The position numbers were made by a program, and so were the translations under genes. The notes below the pieces were generated by a model. That model saw nothing but the letters and a program-made list of their open reading frames with translations, ran no database searches and was not told the DNA's origin. Shown in pieces: positions 1 through 9,303 of a stretch of 64,000 bases of DNA; positions within the stretch are counted from its first letter, which is position 1; each line of letters opens with the position of its first letter. This DNA is from Actinomadura madurae (GTDB lineage: Bacteria; Actinomycetota; Actinomycetes; Streptosporangiales; Streptosporangiaceae). The stretch covers positions 1 through 64,000 of the forward strand of contig NZ_FOVH01000007.1 of NCBI RefSeq assembly GCF_900115095.1, given 5' to 3'.

Positions 1-3000
1 CCCGCCACCGGACTACCGATCGGGACATCCGTCCCACACCCCAGCCGCGTCAACAGACCGACCAAACCAGCCTGCACCACCATGAACAACGTGACGTCGT
101 TGTCCCGCGCCAACGCCACCAGCGACCGATGCAGATCACCGTCCAACGCGAACCCGACCGAACCACCCCGATACGTCGCCACCGCCGGACGCGGCCGATC
201 CACCGGCAGATCAAGCTGATCAGGCAACCCCGTCAACGCCTCACGCCAATACGCCACCTGCGCACCGACCACACTCCCCGAATCGCCCTCATCCCCCAGC
301 CACTCCCGATGCCACAACGCATAATCCGCATACTGCACCGGAAGTGATGACCACTGCGGAACCGAAGCCCCCCGACAGCGAACCGAATACGCCACCGCCA
401 GATCACGCCCCAGCGGACCCATCGACCACGCATCACCGGCGATGTGGTGCACCACCACCAACAACACGTGATCGTCCGGGCCAAGGCGGAACAACTCGGC
501 CCGGAAAGGCCGATCCGCCATAAGGTCGAAGCCCCGCCCCGCGGCCGCCGCCACCATCCGGGAAAGGTCTCCCACCTCGGCGTCCACCGTTTCCAGCACG
601 AACGGCTCCGGATCCAGCACCAGCTGATACGGCTCCCCGTCGCTTTCCGGGAATATCGTCCGGAGGCTCTCGTGCCGGTCCACGACGTCGGCGAGGGCAG
701 CGGCGAGCGCCGCGCGATCGAGCGGACCGCGCAAACGCACCGCGAGTGGGATGTTGTAGGTCGGGCCAGGCCCCTCCAACCGGTTGAGGAACCACAGACG
801 CCGCTGCGCGAACGACAGCGGCACCCTGTCCGGACGACGCCATGGCTCCAGCACCGGCCGCGCCTGGCCCGCGCCGCCGAGCCTGTCCGCCAGCTCCGCC
901 ACGGTCGGAGCCTCGAACAGGTCCCGGATCGACACCTCGACCTCCAGCACGGACCGAATGCGGCCGATCAGGCGGGTCCCCAGCAGCGAATGCCCGCCCA
1001 GGTCGAAGAAGCCGTCATCGATCCCGACCCTGTCCAGATGCAGGATGTCGGCGAAGAGATGGCACAGGATCTCCTCGCGGGGCGTCCGCGGCGCCCGCCC
1101 CGTCACCGCGGCGGAGAAGTCGGGCGCCGGGAGCGCCTTGCGGTCCAGCTTCCCGTTCGACGTCGTCGGCGGTTCGTCCAGGATCACGAACGCCGCCGGG
1201 ACCATGTAGTCCGGCAGGCGGGTCCGGGCGTGCGCCCGCAGGTCCTCGGTGAGCCGGTCGGGGCTGTACCACCGCCGGCCCCCGTCGTCCGGTTCGGGTC
1301 CCGGACGCACAGGGGCGTCGGGACGCACGGCGTAGACGCAGTACACGCCGGTGCCCGCGAAGTGGGGGGCGGTCTCGACCGTCGTCCGGAAGCCGTGGTC
1401 GCGCAACAGCCCGGTGACGATGCCGAGCCGCCCGCCGATGTCGTGCACCTCGGCGACGACCTGGCGGACGATCGGCCAGTGCGCGGGCTCGATGCCGAGC
1501 AGGACGTCCAGCTCGCTCTTCTCCGCGTCGATCTTGAGCAGGTCGATCCGGGTGATGCCGTGCTCCCGGATCATCTGGGAGAGCGTCCGGACCTCGACCT
1601 CGACGTCCTCCCCGCGCAACCGCTCGGTCAGCAGTTCGGCGAGTCCCTCGGCCGGCTCGTCGCGCAGGTACCGCTCCAGCACGCGGCGTTCCTCGCGCTC
1701 GTCGGCGAACCGCCCGGACAGCAGCGACATGTCCGGGTAGTAGGTGAACCGTGCGGTGCCCGCCTCCCGCCCGAGGCCGCAGGTGGTGACGGCCGCGTCG
1801 AGGCCGTGCAGTTCCGCGTTGATCCGGAACATCCCGGCCAGTGCGGGGATCGGCTCGAACGCGTGGACGCGGCAGCCCGGCTGCCGTGTCCCGACGAAGA
1901 GCGAGAACAGGCCGACGTGGCCGCCGACGTCGACCACGCACGCGTCCTCGGGCAGCGTCACCCCGGCCCTGAAGTACTCGTTCCGAACGAAGATCTCGTC
2001 ATAGAGGAAGGCCGTGTTCGACCGGTTCCGGGCGCACACCGTCATGCCGTTCGGCAGTTCGTGGAGTTCGTGCCCATCGAGCCGGCCCTCGCGCCGCAGG
2101 CGGCACAGGTTCGCCACGGCCGCGGCCGTGCCGCTTTCCGGGACGACGTACCCCACCAGCCGCCGTCCGCCCGCGGCGACCTCGCGGTCCGCCACCACGG
2201 CGCGTCCGACGCCCGGATGATCGGCCAGCACGCTTTCGATCTCGCCCGGCTCGACGCGCAGCCCGCGGATCTTTACCTGGTGGTCGCTCCGGCCGAGGTA
2301 CTCGATCCGGCCGTCGAGGTTCCAGCGGGCCACGTCCCCGGTCCGGTACATGCGGCTGCCGGGCGGGCCGAACGGGTCGGCCACGAACCTCTCCGCGGTC
2401 AGCCCGGCCCGGTTCACATAGCCGCGGGCGAGCTGGTCACCGGCGAGATACAGCTCGCCCGCGACACCCGGTGGTACCGGCGCCAGCCGCGCGTCCAGGA
2501 CGTAGACGCGGGTGTTCCACACCGGACGGCCGATGGTAACCGGCCCGCCGCCGGGCGGGCACGGTGCGGCGGTGACGTCGACCGCCGCCTCGGTGGGGCC
2601 GTAGAGGTTGTTCAGCCGGGCGCCGAGGACCGCGTAGTACCGGTCGCGTAGGTGGTCGGGCAGTGCCTCGCCGCTGCAGACGACCTCGCGCAGGCTCGTG
2701 CAGCCGGTCGCCGCCGGTTCCAGGACGAACGCCTCGAGCATGGACGGCACGAAGTGCGCCATCGTGACCCGGGCGTCCTGGATCAGCCCGGCGAGGTAGG
2801 CCGGGTCCCGGTGCCCGTCCGGCCGGGCCAGGACCAGTGCAGCGCCACTGATGAGCGGCAGGAACAGTTCCCAGACCGACACGTCGAAGTCGAGCGGGGT
2901 CTTCTGCAGGATCCGGTCGGCGGGGGTCACCCGGTAGTGGTCCCGCATCCACAGCAGCCGGTTCACGATCGCGGCGTGCTCGACCGCGACGCCCTTCGGA

Positions 3001-4793
3001 CGTCCCGTCGACCCCGACGTGTAAATGACGTACGCCGTGTTCCCGGGCGCCGGGGGCGTCGCGCGGACGGCGGCGCCGTCCGGGCCGGCCACGTCCGGCG
3101 TGGTGAGGGTCAGCAACGGGCGGGCGTCGTCGTGGACGAACGCGATCCGGTCGGCGGGATGGGCGGGGTCGATCGGCAGATACGCACCGCCGGCCTTCAG
3201 GACCGCCAGCAGCGCGACCACCATCTCCACCGAGCGGGGCAGGGGCACCGCGACCACCGTCTCCGGCCCCACCCCCTGGGCGGCGAGGTGCCGCGCCAGC
3301 CGGTCGGTGCGGTTCGCGAGCTCGGCGTAGGAAACGGACCGGCCCTCGAACACCACGGCCGTCGCGTCGGGGGTGCGGGACGCCTGCTCCTCGAACAGCC
3401 CGGGGACCGTGGCGGCCGGCACGTCGTGCGCGGTGTCGTTCCATTCCAGCAGGACCCTGCGGCGGTCGGCGGTGCCGAGGACGTCCACGTCCTCGATCCG
3501 CTGTCCGGGGTTCGCGATCGCCGACTCCAGGAGACGCCGGAACCGGTTCAGATGATCGGCCAGCTCCCGGTCGGCGCAGGCCGCGAGGTTGGCGTTGGCG
3601 TCGATCCGCATCCCTTTGAGGTCCGCGCCGTAGTGGACGGCCACCATCGTGTCGGTGATCGGCCCCGTCACCAGATCGTGCGCGGTGGTGGCGTTGCCGT
3701 CGAACTCGACGTCGTACTCGAACGGCAGGATGTTGATCTCGCTGCCCCACAGCCGCCGGCCGTGGACGGGCATACCGCGGTCGCGGCGGATGTCCTCGGC
3801 CCGGTAACGCTGGTGCCGCAGGATCTGCCTGATCTCGCGCGACACCTGGTGGGTGAGATCGGCGAACGTCGTGGCGCCGGTGACCCGCAGGCGCAGCGGC
3901 AGGACGTGCGCCGTCATCGACGGTGTGGCACGCGACGTGCGGGTCTTGCGTCCGGTGACCGGCAGCCCGAGGACCACGTCGTCCTCTCCGGACATCCGGT
4001 GGACGTACGCGGCGAACGCCGCCACCATCAGGGCGGGCCAGCCCGTGCCGACCTCGCGGGCGGCGTCGCGCAGCCGCGTGATGTCCGCGTCGGACAGGTA
4101 GGTCGTGTGACGGGTGAACCCGCTGGACGCGCCGCCCGGGACGCTCGCGCGGCCCGTCAGCGAGGCGGGCGCGGCCTCGTCCTCCCCCACGCAGGCCGCC
4201 CAGAACTCGCGGTCGCGCTGGAACTGCTCCGACGCGAGATACGCCGTCTCTTCCTCTACGAGGTCGCGTACGGACCCGAATGCGGCGGGCGGGGGGTCGT
4301 CCCCCTTTTTCAGAGCCGTGTACACCTCGGCGGCCCGGGCGACGAACAATGCGGCGCTGTAGCCGTCGATGACGATGTGATGTGCCGTGAAGTAGAGGAG
4401 GAAAAGGTCGGGGGCCACCCTGATCAGCGCGGTTCGGAAAGGGACTCCGCGGGTGAGGTCGAAAGGCCGGCGCTGGTCTTCCCGCATCCAGGCGTCCGCC
4501 GCACGTCCCGGGTCCGGTTCCCCGGTGAGGTCGAGATAGGGCACCGGCCAGTCGTCCGACACGTCGATGATCTGATGGACGCCGTCCTCGTCTTCCACGA
4601 AGCGGGCGTGAAAGGACTCGGCCTCCATGCCCGCACGCCTTATCGCGGCCGCCATCAACCCGGCGTCGACCGGACCTCGGATTTCGATGTACTCGCTGAT
4701 GTTGAACATCGGGTCGCCGACGTCCAGTTGCTGCGCGTACCACACGGCGGACTGGGCCGCCAGCAGCGGCAGACGCCGCACCTCGCGTTCCAT
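1..4793 (-). CDS. Non-ribosomal peptide synthetase, C-A(FkbM-type MT)-T-C..., partial
   Basis: Cytosolic assembly-line enzyme, start at 4793, still open at the window edge (about 1597 residues seen). Order: condensation domain with HHIVIDG near residue 137; adenylation domain with TSGSTGRPKG near 591; an embedded domain at about 893-1153 that reads as an FkbM-type SAM methyltransferase (VVDVGG, HAFEP, LLKIDAE); the end of the A domain; a carrier domain LGGHSLL with the phosphopantetheine serine near 1269; and a second condensation domain with HHIAGDAWS (Ala where Gly is usual). The ten-residue specificity positions read D-V-W-H-V-S-L-V-D, the serine type. The insertion lies between A8 and A9, the known site of interrupted A domains. 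Product inference: a methylated, probably O-methyl, serine. The N-terminal C domain implies that an acyl or aminoacyl donor comes from another protein. Phase was checked at several motifs and no break was seen. Confidence 0.93.
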   Translation of the reverse strand, partial: MEREVRRLPLLAAQSAVWYAQQLDVGDPMFNISEYIEIRGPVDAGLMAAAIRRAGMEAESFHARFVEDEDGVHQIIDVSDDWPVPYLDLTGEPDPGRAADAWMREDQRRPFDLTRGVPFRTALIRVAPDLFLLYFTAHHIVIDGYSAALFVARAAEVYTALKKGDDPPPAAFGSVRDLVEEETAYLASEQFQRDREFWAACVGEDEAAPASLTGRASVPGGASSGFTRHTTYLSDADITRLRDAAREVGTGWPALMVAAFAAYVHRMSGEDDVVLGLPVTGRKTRTSRATPSMTAHVLPLRLRVTGATTFADLTHQVSREIRQILRHQRYRAEDIRRDRGMPVHGRRLWGSEINILPFEYDVEFDGNATTAHDLVTGPITDTMVAVHYGADLKGMRIDANANLAACADRELADHLNRFRRLLESAIANPGQRIEDVDVLGTADRRRVLLEWNDTAHDVPAATVPGLFEEQASRTPDATAVVFEGRSVSYAELANRTDRLARHLAAQGVGPETVVAVPLPRSVEMVVALLAVLKAGGAYLPIDPAHPADRIAFVHDDARPLLTLTTPDVAGPDGAAVRATPPAPGNTAYVIYTSGSTGRPKGVAVEHAAIVNRLLWMRDHYRVTPADRILQKTPLDFDVSVWELFLPLISGAALVLARPDGHRDPAYLAGLIQDARVTMAHFVPSMLEAFVLEPAATGCTSLREVVCSGEALPDHLRDRYYAVLGARLNNLYGPTEAAVDVTAAPCPPGGGPVTIGRPVWNTRVYVLDARLAPVPPGVAGELYLAGDQLARGYVNRAGLTAERFVADPFGPPGSRMYRTGDVARWNLDGRIEYLGRSDHQVKIRGLRVEPGEIESVLADHPGVGRAVVADREVAAGGRRLVGYVVPESGTAAAVANLCRLRREGRLDGHELHELPNGMTVCARNRSNTAFLYDEIFVRNEYFRAGVTLPEDACVVDVGGHVGLFSLFVGTRQPGCRVHAFEPIPALAGMFRINAELHGLDAAVTTCGLGREAGTARFTYYPDMSLLSGRFADEREERRVLERYLRDEPAEGLAELLTERLRGEDVEVEVRTLSQMIREHGITRIDLLKIDAEKSELDVLLGIEPAHWPIVRQVVAEVHDIGGRLGIVTGLLRDHGFRTTVETAPHFAGTGVYCVYAVRPDAPVRPGPEPDDGGRRWYSPDRLTEDLRAHARTRLPDYMVPAAFVILDEPPTTSNGKLDRKALPAPDFSAAVTGRAPRTPREEILCHLFADILHLDRVGIDDGFFDLGGHSLLGTRLIGRIRSVLEVEVSIRDLFEAPTVAELADRLGGAGQARPVLEPWRRPDRVPLSFAQRRLWFLNRLEGPGPTYNIPLAVRLRGPLDRAALAAALADVVDRHESLRTIFPESDGEPYQLVLDPEPFVLETVDAEVGDLSRMVAAAAGRGFDLMADRPFRAELFRLGPDDHVLLVVVHHIAGDAWSMGPLGRDLAVAYSVRCRGASVPQWSSLPVQYADYALWHREWLGDEGDSGSVVGAQVAYWREALTGLPDQLDLPVDRPRPAVATYRGGSVGFALDGDLHRSLVALARDNDVTLFMVVQAGLVGLLTRLGCGTDVPIGSPVA

Positions 4794-4894
4794 GACCGAT
4801 CAACCCGCCTTCGCGTGGAGGCGGCACGATGCCGCATCGTGCCGGATGACTGTGCCGAATGGCCGGGCGCGCTTCGGATGACGATCCGGTCGTG

Positions 4895-5821
4895 TCAATG
4901 GGACTCTGCGGCCTCGGGCCGCCTGATGGTGGGGAGAATCGCCGCCGTTTCGGAGAGCAGGCGGTGCTTGCGACCGAACGCGATCACCTGCGCCAGGGCG
5001 CGGGTCAGCACGTCGACGAGAACCGGCCCTTCGGTGACGCGGGCCATGACGGCGTCGGGAATGCCGAACTCTTCCTTCAGGCGGTTTCCCGGCAGGAGAA
5101 TACGAGCGCCGAGTGCGCCGGTGAGGACGTTCAAGTATCGGCCCAGCAGCCGTCTGTCGGCGTCCGTGAGCACATCCATGTGAGTGCGGAGCCACGCCCG
5201 CGCGAACGACTTGTGCCGGGCCTCCTCCGTGACATGGATCGTGAACAGCACCCGGAGGATCGGCGGGATCGGCTCGATCTTGAGGCGCCGCCGCTGGATG
5301 TGGTCGAAGATCTCCTCCCCGACCAGGGCCTCGGTGAACACGATGTGCGGGAACGAGCTGGACGCCCTGATGAAGCGCTGACGCGACCGGTCCAGCCGCC
5401 CGGGGAACGCCTCGGGATCGATCCCCGTCCGGTTGATGAACTCCTGGAACATCAGCGTGTGCTGCGTCTCCTCGGCGATCTCGTGGTACAGGTACGTCAG
5501 CTCGGCCGACCGGTTCGGCAGCGTCGCGGCGTACTGCAGGAGACCGCGCTGCAGGACGTTCTCGAACTCGATCGCCATCTTGATCATGTCGGCGGTCTTG
5601 CTCAGGCCGATGCGCCGGCGCTCGTCGGGCGGCCGCCGCCGGTACCAGTCGTCCGCGCCGAGCGGGTCCTCCGCGGTGAGCTCCCACCCCGGATCGGACA
5701 CCTCGACCGCCATCTCGGGGTCGTCCCAGGCGATGTCCTTGAACGCCTGGTACTGCTTCTTCGCCGAGCTCCGGTTGAGCCGGTCCAGCAGTTGGCCGTA
5801 CGAAGCGACGACATCGCTCAC
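4895..5821 (-). CDS. AurF-like diiron N-oxygenase
   Basis: 308 residues, GTG start preceded by a GGGGAAG-type ribosome site, ending 101 bp before the NRPS on the same strand. Carboxylate/histidine motifs typical of the AurF (p-aminobenzoate N-oxygenase) family are visible in order: an EIAEETQH helix, EALVGEEIFDH and TEEARHKSF, which would hold a non-haem diiron centre. Family members oxidise an amine to hydroxylamine, nitroso or nitro; some work with NRPSs to make N-N or N-O bonded products. Position suggests that it modifies a precursor or the carrier-bound amino acid of the adjacent NRPS. The substrate cannot be read from sequence. Confidence 0.85.
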   Translation of the reverse strand: MSDVVASYGQLLDRLNRSSAKKQYQAFKDIAWDDPEMAVEVSDPGWELTAEDPLGADDWYRRRPPDERRRIGLSKTADMIKMAIEFENVLQRGLLQYAATLPNRSAELTYLYHEIAEETQHTLMFQEFINRTGIDPEAFPGRLDRSRQRFIRASSSFPHIVFTEALVGEEIFDHIQRRRLKIEPIPPILRVLFTIHVTEEARHKSFARAWLRTHMDVLTDADRRLLGRYLNVLTGALGARILLPGNRLKEEFGIPDAVMARVTEGPVLVDVLTRALAQVIAFGRKHRLLSETAAILPTIRRPEAAESH

Positions 5822-6418
5822 GTCTTCCCCTTCGACGTCGGATCTGACTTGACGGCCGCGCCGATATTCGCGCTCACGACGAGGACGCGAACGAAACGCT
5901 GAAGCTATTTACGGACCGACTTTATGGAACTACCCACGGCTTTCACAGAACCACGAGTAGTGAACCCGGTGTCCACTTTCCGGACTCCGGGATCACATCA
6001 TGAAGATAGGCACGCTCCCCGCGGCGCTGTCAAGAGGCGATCTCGACATGGGGCCGAACTCCGATCGACGACAACGGTCATCCGCGCGCCTTCGCCACAA
6101 AGTGTGAGACGAGGTCGCGAAATGTGTTCCGCCGCAGGTCAGATGATCGTCACATCGCCGTTCGCCAAAGCCCGGGCCCGCGGCCAATGGGCGCCCGCGC
6201 GCCGCTGCGGAAGGGCCGTAAACGCTGCTCGTCCTGACCGGTATTTCACCTGGCCAGTGGGGCGGCGGCGCCGTGACCGGCTCCGGACCCGGCACTCCGC
6301 GGCATGGTCGGGACCGGCTCTTGGCCGGAGCCGAGAATCATGTAAGACTGAGCCCCAGGTGAGAAAGCTGCGATAATCAACGATCCGGTGAGCAGGACGA
6401 GGACTTTCACATTGGCTG
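5822..6418. other. Divergent intergenic region
   Basis: About 600 bp between the oxygenase/NRPS genes on the minus strand and the ABC exporter genes on the plus strand. Open frames here are short, arginine/proline rich and have no ribosome site or recognisable domain. It should hold both divergent promoters, but I see no clear operator, iron box or strong inverted repeat. Confidence 0.5.
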
Positions 6419-7372
6419 GTGATGATGCTCTCGCAGCACCCGGTTATCGCGATCGTCGATGTGAGCAAATCGTATGGTGACGTCCCCGCTCTCCGCGGCG
6501 TCGGCCTGACCGTGTCGGCCGGCGAGATCGTCTCGCTGATCGGCCCCAACGGGGCGGGAAAGACGACGCTGGTCTCCATTATCGCGGGCCTCAGACGAGC
6601 GGACGAAGGCTCAGTCCACATTTGCGGATTCAACGTCGCGGACCATCCCGAGAAGGCCCGCGAGTACCTCGGCCTCGCCCCGCAGGAATTGGGCATCGTC
6701 CCGGTCGTCACCGTACGGGAGAACCTCCGCTTCAGCGGAGAACTCCACGGCCTGCGCGGCCGCGCCCTGGCGGCGCGGATCGACGAGGTGGCCGGGCAAA
6801 TGCTCCTCACCCCGCTGCTCGACCGGTTGGGACGCGACCTGTCCGGCGGCGAGATGCGCCGGCTGCACACCGCGCTCGCGCTGCTGCACCGTCCCCGGCT
6901 GCTGCTGCTGGACGAGCCGACCGCCGCCGCGGACGTGCGGACGCGGCGGCGGATCCTCGACCTGGTCCGGCAGGCCGCCGCCGACGGCACCGCCGTGCTC
7001 TACTCCACGCACTACCTGGACGAGGTCGAGTCCCTCGACACCACGGTCGCCATCCTCGACCGCGGCCGGCTCATCGCCTGCGACCCGCCACAGAAGATCA
7101 TCGAGGCGCACGGCACGACGGTGATCGAGGCGGTCTTCGACGGTCCCGCCCCGGACCCGACCGCCTTCGGATCTCTGGACGTCACCCGCACCGGCTCCAG
7201 GCTGGCGATCACCGACCCCGATCCGGAGTTCACCATCGGCCGGGTGCTGAACGCGCTGGACACCGCCGACGCGGGACGGCTCCGCTCGATCGACGTCGTC
7301 CGCCCCAGCCTGGAGACCGCGTTCCTGGCGCTGACCGGACGGCGGTACGGAGCCACCGGGAACGAGGTGTGA
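6419..7372 (+). CDS. ABC exporter ATP-binding protein
   Basis: About 317 residues; GTG at 6419 or ATG at 6422/6425 could start it, and no strong ribosome site decides. Walker A GPNGAGKTT, signature LSGGEMRRL, Walker B LLLLDEPTAA, then a switch histidine in STHYLDE. The C-terminal extension after residue 215 is typical of drug-resistance (DrrA/CcmA-like) ATPases. It pairs with the ABC-2 permease whose start follows one base after this stop. Next to an NRPS locus it most likely drives export of the peptide or confers self-resistance; substrate is inference. Confidence 0.93.
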   Translation: MMMLSQHPVIAIVDVSKSYGDVPALRGVGLTVSAGEIVSLIGPNGAGKTTLVSIIAGLRRADEGSVHICGFNVADHPEKAREYLGLAPQELGIVPVVTVRENLRFSGELHGLRGRALAARIDEVAGQMLLTPLLDRLGRDLSGGEMRRLHTALALLHRPRLLLLDEPTAAADVRTRRRILDLVRQAAADGTAVLYSTHYLDEVESLDTTVAILDRGRLIACDPPQKIIEAHGTTVIEAVFDGPAPDPTAFGSLDVTRTGSRLAITDPDPEFTIGRVLNALDTADAGRLRSIDVVRPSLETAFLALTGRRYGATGNEV

Positions 7373-7373
7373 G

Positions 7374-8147
7374 GTGTCCGCACGACGGATCATGGTGATC
7401 TTCCGCCAGGAGATGCGCATCCTGCGCCGGGACCCGCTGCCCGTCCTCAGCCTGGTGCTGATGCCGCTCGTGCTGATGGCCTTCCTCCGGCCGGAGCGGG
7501 GCTTCGTCCTGGTCAACCAGGGCTACTCCGGCGCCAACGGCGCCGAGGAGGCCGTCCCCGGGATGACCGTGCTGTTCGCCTTCTTCCTCGTCTCGTTCGT
7601 CCCGTTCGCCTTCTTCCGCGAGCACGGCTGGGGCACCTGGGACCGGCTCAGGGCCAGCCCGGCCCGGCCCGCCGAGATCGTGGCGGGGAAGCTGGCACCG
7701 GTACTCGCCATCTCACTCGTCCAGCAGGCGCTGCTGTTCGCCCTGGGCGCGGCCCTGTTCGGCATGAGGACGCGCGGCTCCCCCGTCGCGCTGGGACTGC
7801 TGATCATCGCCCTGGCGTGCTGCCTGACCACGCTCGGCCTGATGCTCACCGCCGTCGTCCACACGTTCCAGCAGGTCAACGCGTCCGCCAACGTCGGAGC
7901 ACTGGTCCTCGGCGGCCTCGGCGGCGCGCTGACACCGGTCACGCTGCTCCCCGACTGGGTCCGGGCGGTCGCCCCGGCCAGCCCGGCCTACTGGGCGATG
8001 CGCGGCTTCCGGTCGGTGCTGCTCGACGACGGCGGGATCGGCGCGGTGGCACTGCCGATCGCCGTCCTCGCCGCCTTCGCCGCCGCCTTCACCGCGATCT
8101 TCCTGCTCCGCTTCAGGTACGACGAGACCAAGGTCTCGGTCGCCTGA
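7374..8147 (+). CDS. ABC-2 type transporter permease
   Basis: 257 residues with about six hydrophobic segments (first near residues 22-40, last near 225-245) and the ABC-2 layout of DrrB-like permeases. GTG start two bases after the ATPase stop, so the two are translationally coupled. Integral membrane half of the exporter encoded with the preceding gene. No substrate-determining feature is visible. Confidence 0.9.
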   Translation: MSARRIMVIFRQEMRILRRDPLPVLSLVLMPLVLMAFLRPERGFVLVNQGYSGANGAEEAVPGMTVLFAFFLVSFVPFAFFREHGWGTWDRLRASPARPAEIVAGKLAPVLAISLVQQALLFALGAALFGMRTRGSPVALGLLIIALACCLTTLGLMLTAVVHTFQQVNASANVGALVLGGLGGALTPVTLLPDWVRAVAPASPAYWAMRGFRSVLLDDGGIGAVALPIAVLAAFAAAFTAIFLLRFRYDETKVSVA

Positions 8148-8195
8148 ACACCCGGGCCCGCGGGGATCCCGATGACGAGTACCGGAGGTGGTCGC

Positions 8196-9056
8196 ATGAC
8201 CGTGCACTGGTCGGCCGGGCCGGTGGAGCTACCGGGCGCGGTGCGGTACACGCTCACCGCCGGCGACGAACCCACCGACCGGTGGCGCGTCGACGTGGCC
8301 GTCCCGCCGGCCACGTCGCGACAGGACCCCATCCCGGTGCTGTACGTGCTCGACGGTTTCCTGACCTTCCTGACCACCGCCCAGATCGCGCGGAACACGC
8401 TGGCGTTCTCGCTGGGGCAGCTGCGTCCCGTGGCCGTCGTCGGCATCTCACCGGCCACCGACGACCGCACCCACCTGTTCACCCGGCGCCCACGCGACCT
8501 GACGCCCACGGTCGCGGCACCGGGCTACCACCGCGGAGAGACCCCGCACGGGACGGGACGCGCCGGCGCGATGCTCGACCTGATTCACGAGGTGATCGCA
8601 CCCCACGTGGAGGCGGCGCACCGGCTCGACCCGTCCGACCGGGGCATCGCGGGCTTCTCCCTGGGCGGGCTGTTCACCTGCTGGACGCTCGTGTGCCGCC
8701 CGGAGGGCTTCCGCAGGTTCCTGGCGGTCAGCCCGTCACTGTGGTGGGACGACCGACTGCTCCTGGACCCTCACCGAGCACGCTTCGCCGACCGGGAAGC
8801 GAGCGACGTCTACCTCGCCGTGGGCGAGCGGGAGGACAGCCCCGACCGGAGCTGGCCCGTCATGCCCGCCACGATGCGCCGATCCCTGTCCGGACTCGAC
8901 ATGGTCGCCGATCTGTCGGCCTTCACCGAGCGACTGCGCGCCCAGGAGAAGATCGACGTCCGCAGCGAGGTCATCCCCGACGAGCAGCACGCAACCATAT
9001 GGCCGGCCGCCGTGACCCGAGGCCTGCTCCACCTGTACCAAACCACCCCGCCCTGA
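8196..9056 (+). CDS. Fes/IroE-like esterase (putative esterase family, alpha/beta hydrolase)
   Basis: 286 residues. ATG 8196 is chosen over the in-frame ATG at 8172 because GGAGGT lies eight bases upstream. Nucleophile elbow GFSLGG near residue 155, a central beta-strand VLYVLDGF near 48, and a late DEQHATIWP that can supply the catalytic histidine. This is the fold of enterochelin/ferri-siderophore esterases and other D-esterases. No signal peptide, so it acts in the cytosol. Beside a serine-activating NRPS and an exporter it could cleave a peptide ester or lactone product; that link is inference. Confidence 0.85.
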   Translation: MTVHWSAGPVELPGAVRYTLTAGDEPTDRWRVDVAVPPATSRQDPIPVLYVLDGFLTFLTTAQIARNTLAFSLGQLRPVAVVGISPATDDRTHLFTRRPRDLTPTVAAPGYHRGETPHGTGRAGAMLDLIHEVIAPHVEAAHRLDPSDRGIAGFSLGGLFTCWTLVCRPEGFRRFLAVSPSLWWDDRLLLDPHRARFADREASDVYLAVGEREDSPDRSWPVMPATMRRSLSGLDMVADLSAFTERLRAQEKIDVRSEVIPDEQHATIWPAAVTRGLLHLYQTTPP

Positions 9057-9214
9057 CCACGGGCAGCCACGAGGTCCCCCGAGAAGACCCGCGAGGATCG
9101 ACCACTTGTTCGCGATCTGGGTGATGATCGCACGGCTCGCTGGAATCTTCCGGATCCGTCATGCGCGAAGCTTGGTCATCCCCTTCCGCACTCGCCGCCC
9201 CTGCGACGCACGGT

Positions 9215-9233
9215 TGTTCCTCATGCCAGAATC
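9215..9233. promoter_or_regulatory. Weak IclR-type inverted repeat upstream of the gentisate operon
   Basis: TGTTCC-TCATGCC-AGAATC, the geometry of the GATTCC-N7-GGAATC repeat found elsewhere in this window but with three mismatches in the arms. It lies about 70 bp before the dioxygenase start. Tentative. Confidence 0.35.
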
Positions 9234-9303
9234 TTGTTGGCCGTAGTGCAGAATCATCGGCATGGTGGGGTCACCTGGTAGCGCGTACGGAAGGGCTTCT
9301 ACC

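Noticed and set aside
444..5183. Long plus-strand open frames opposite the NRPS
   Set aside because: Arginine/proline/glycine-rich composition, no domain or ribosome site, and they lie antisense to a frame with clear C, A, MT and T motifs.
5924..6376. Possible small gene in the divergent region
   Set aside because: No ribosome site, biased composition and overlapping open frames on the other strand; better read as promoter DNA.
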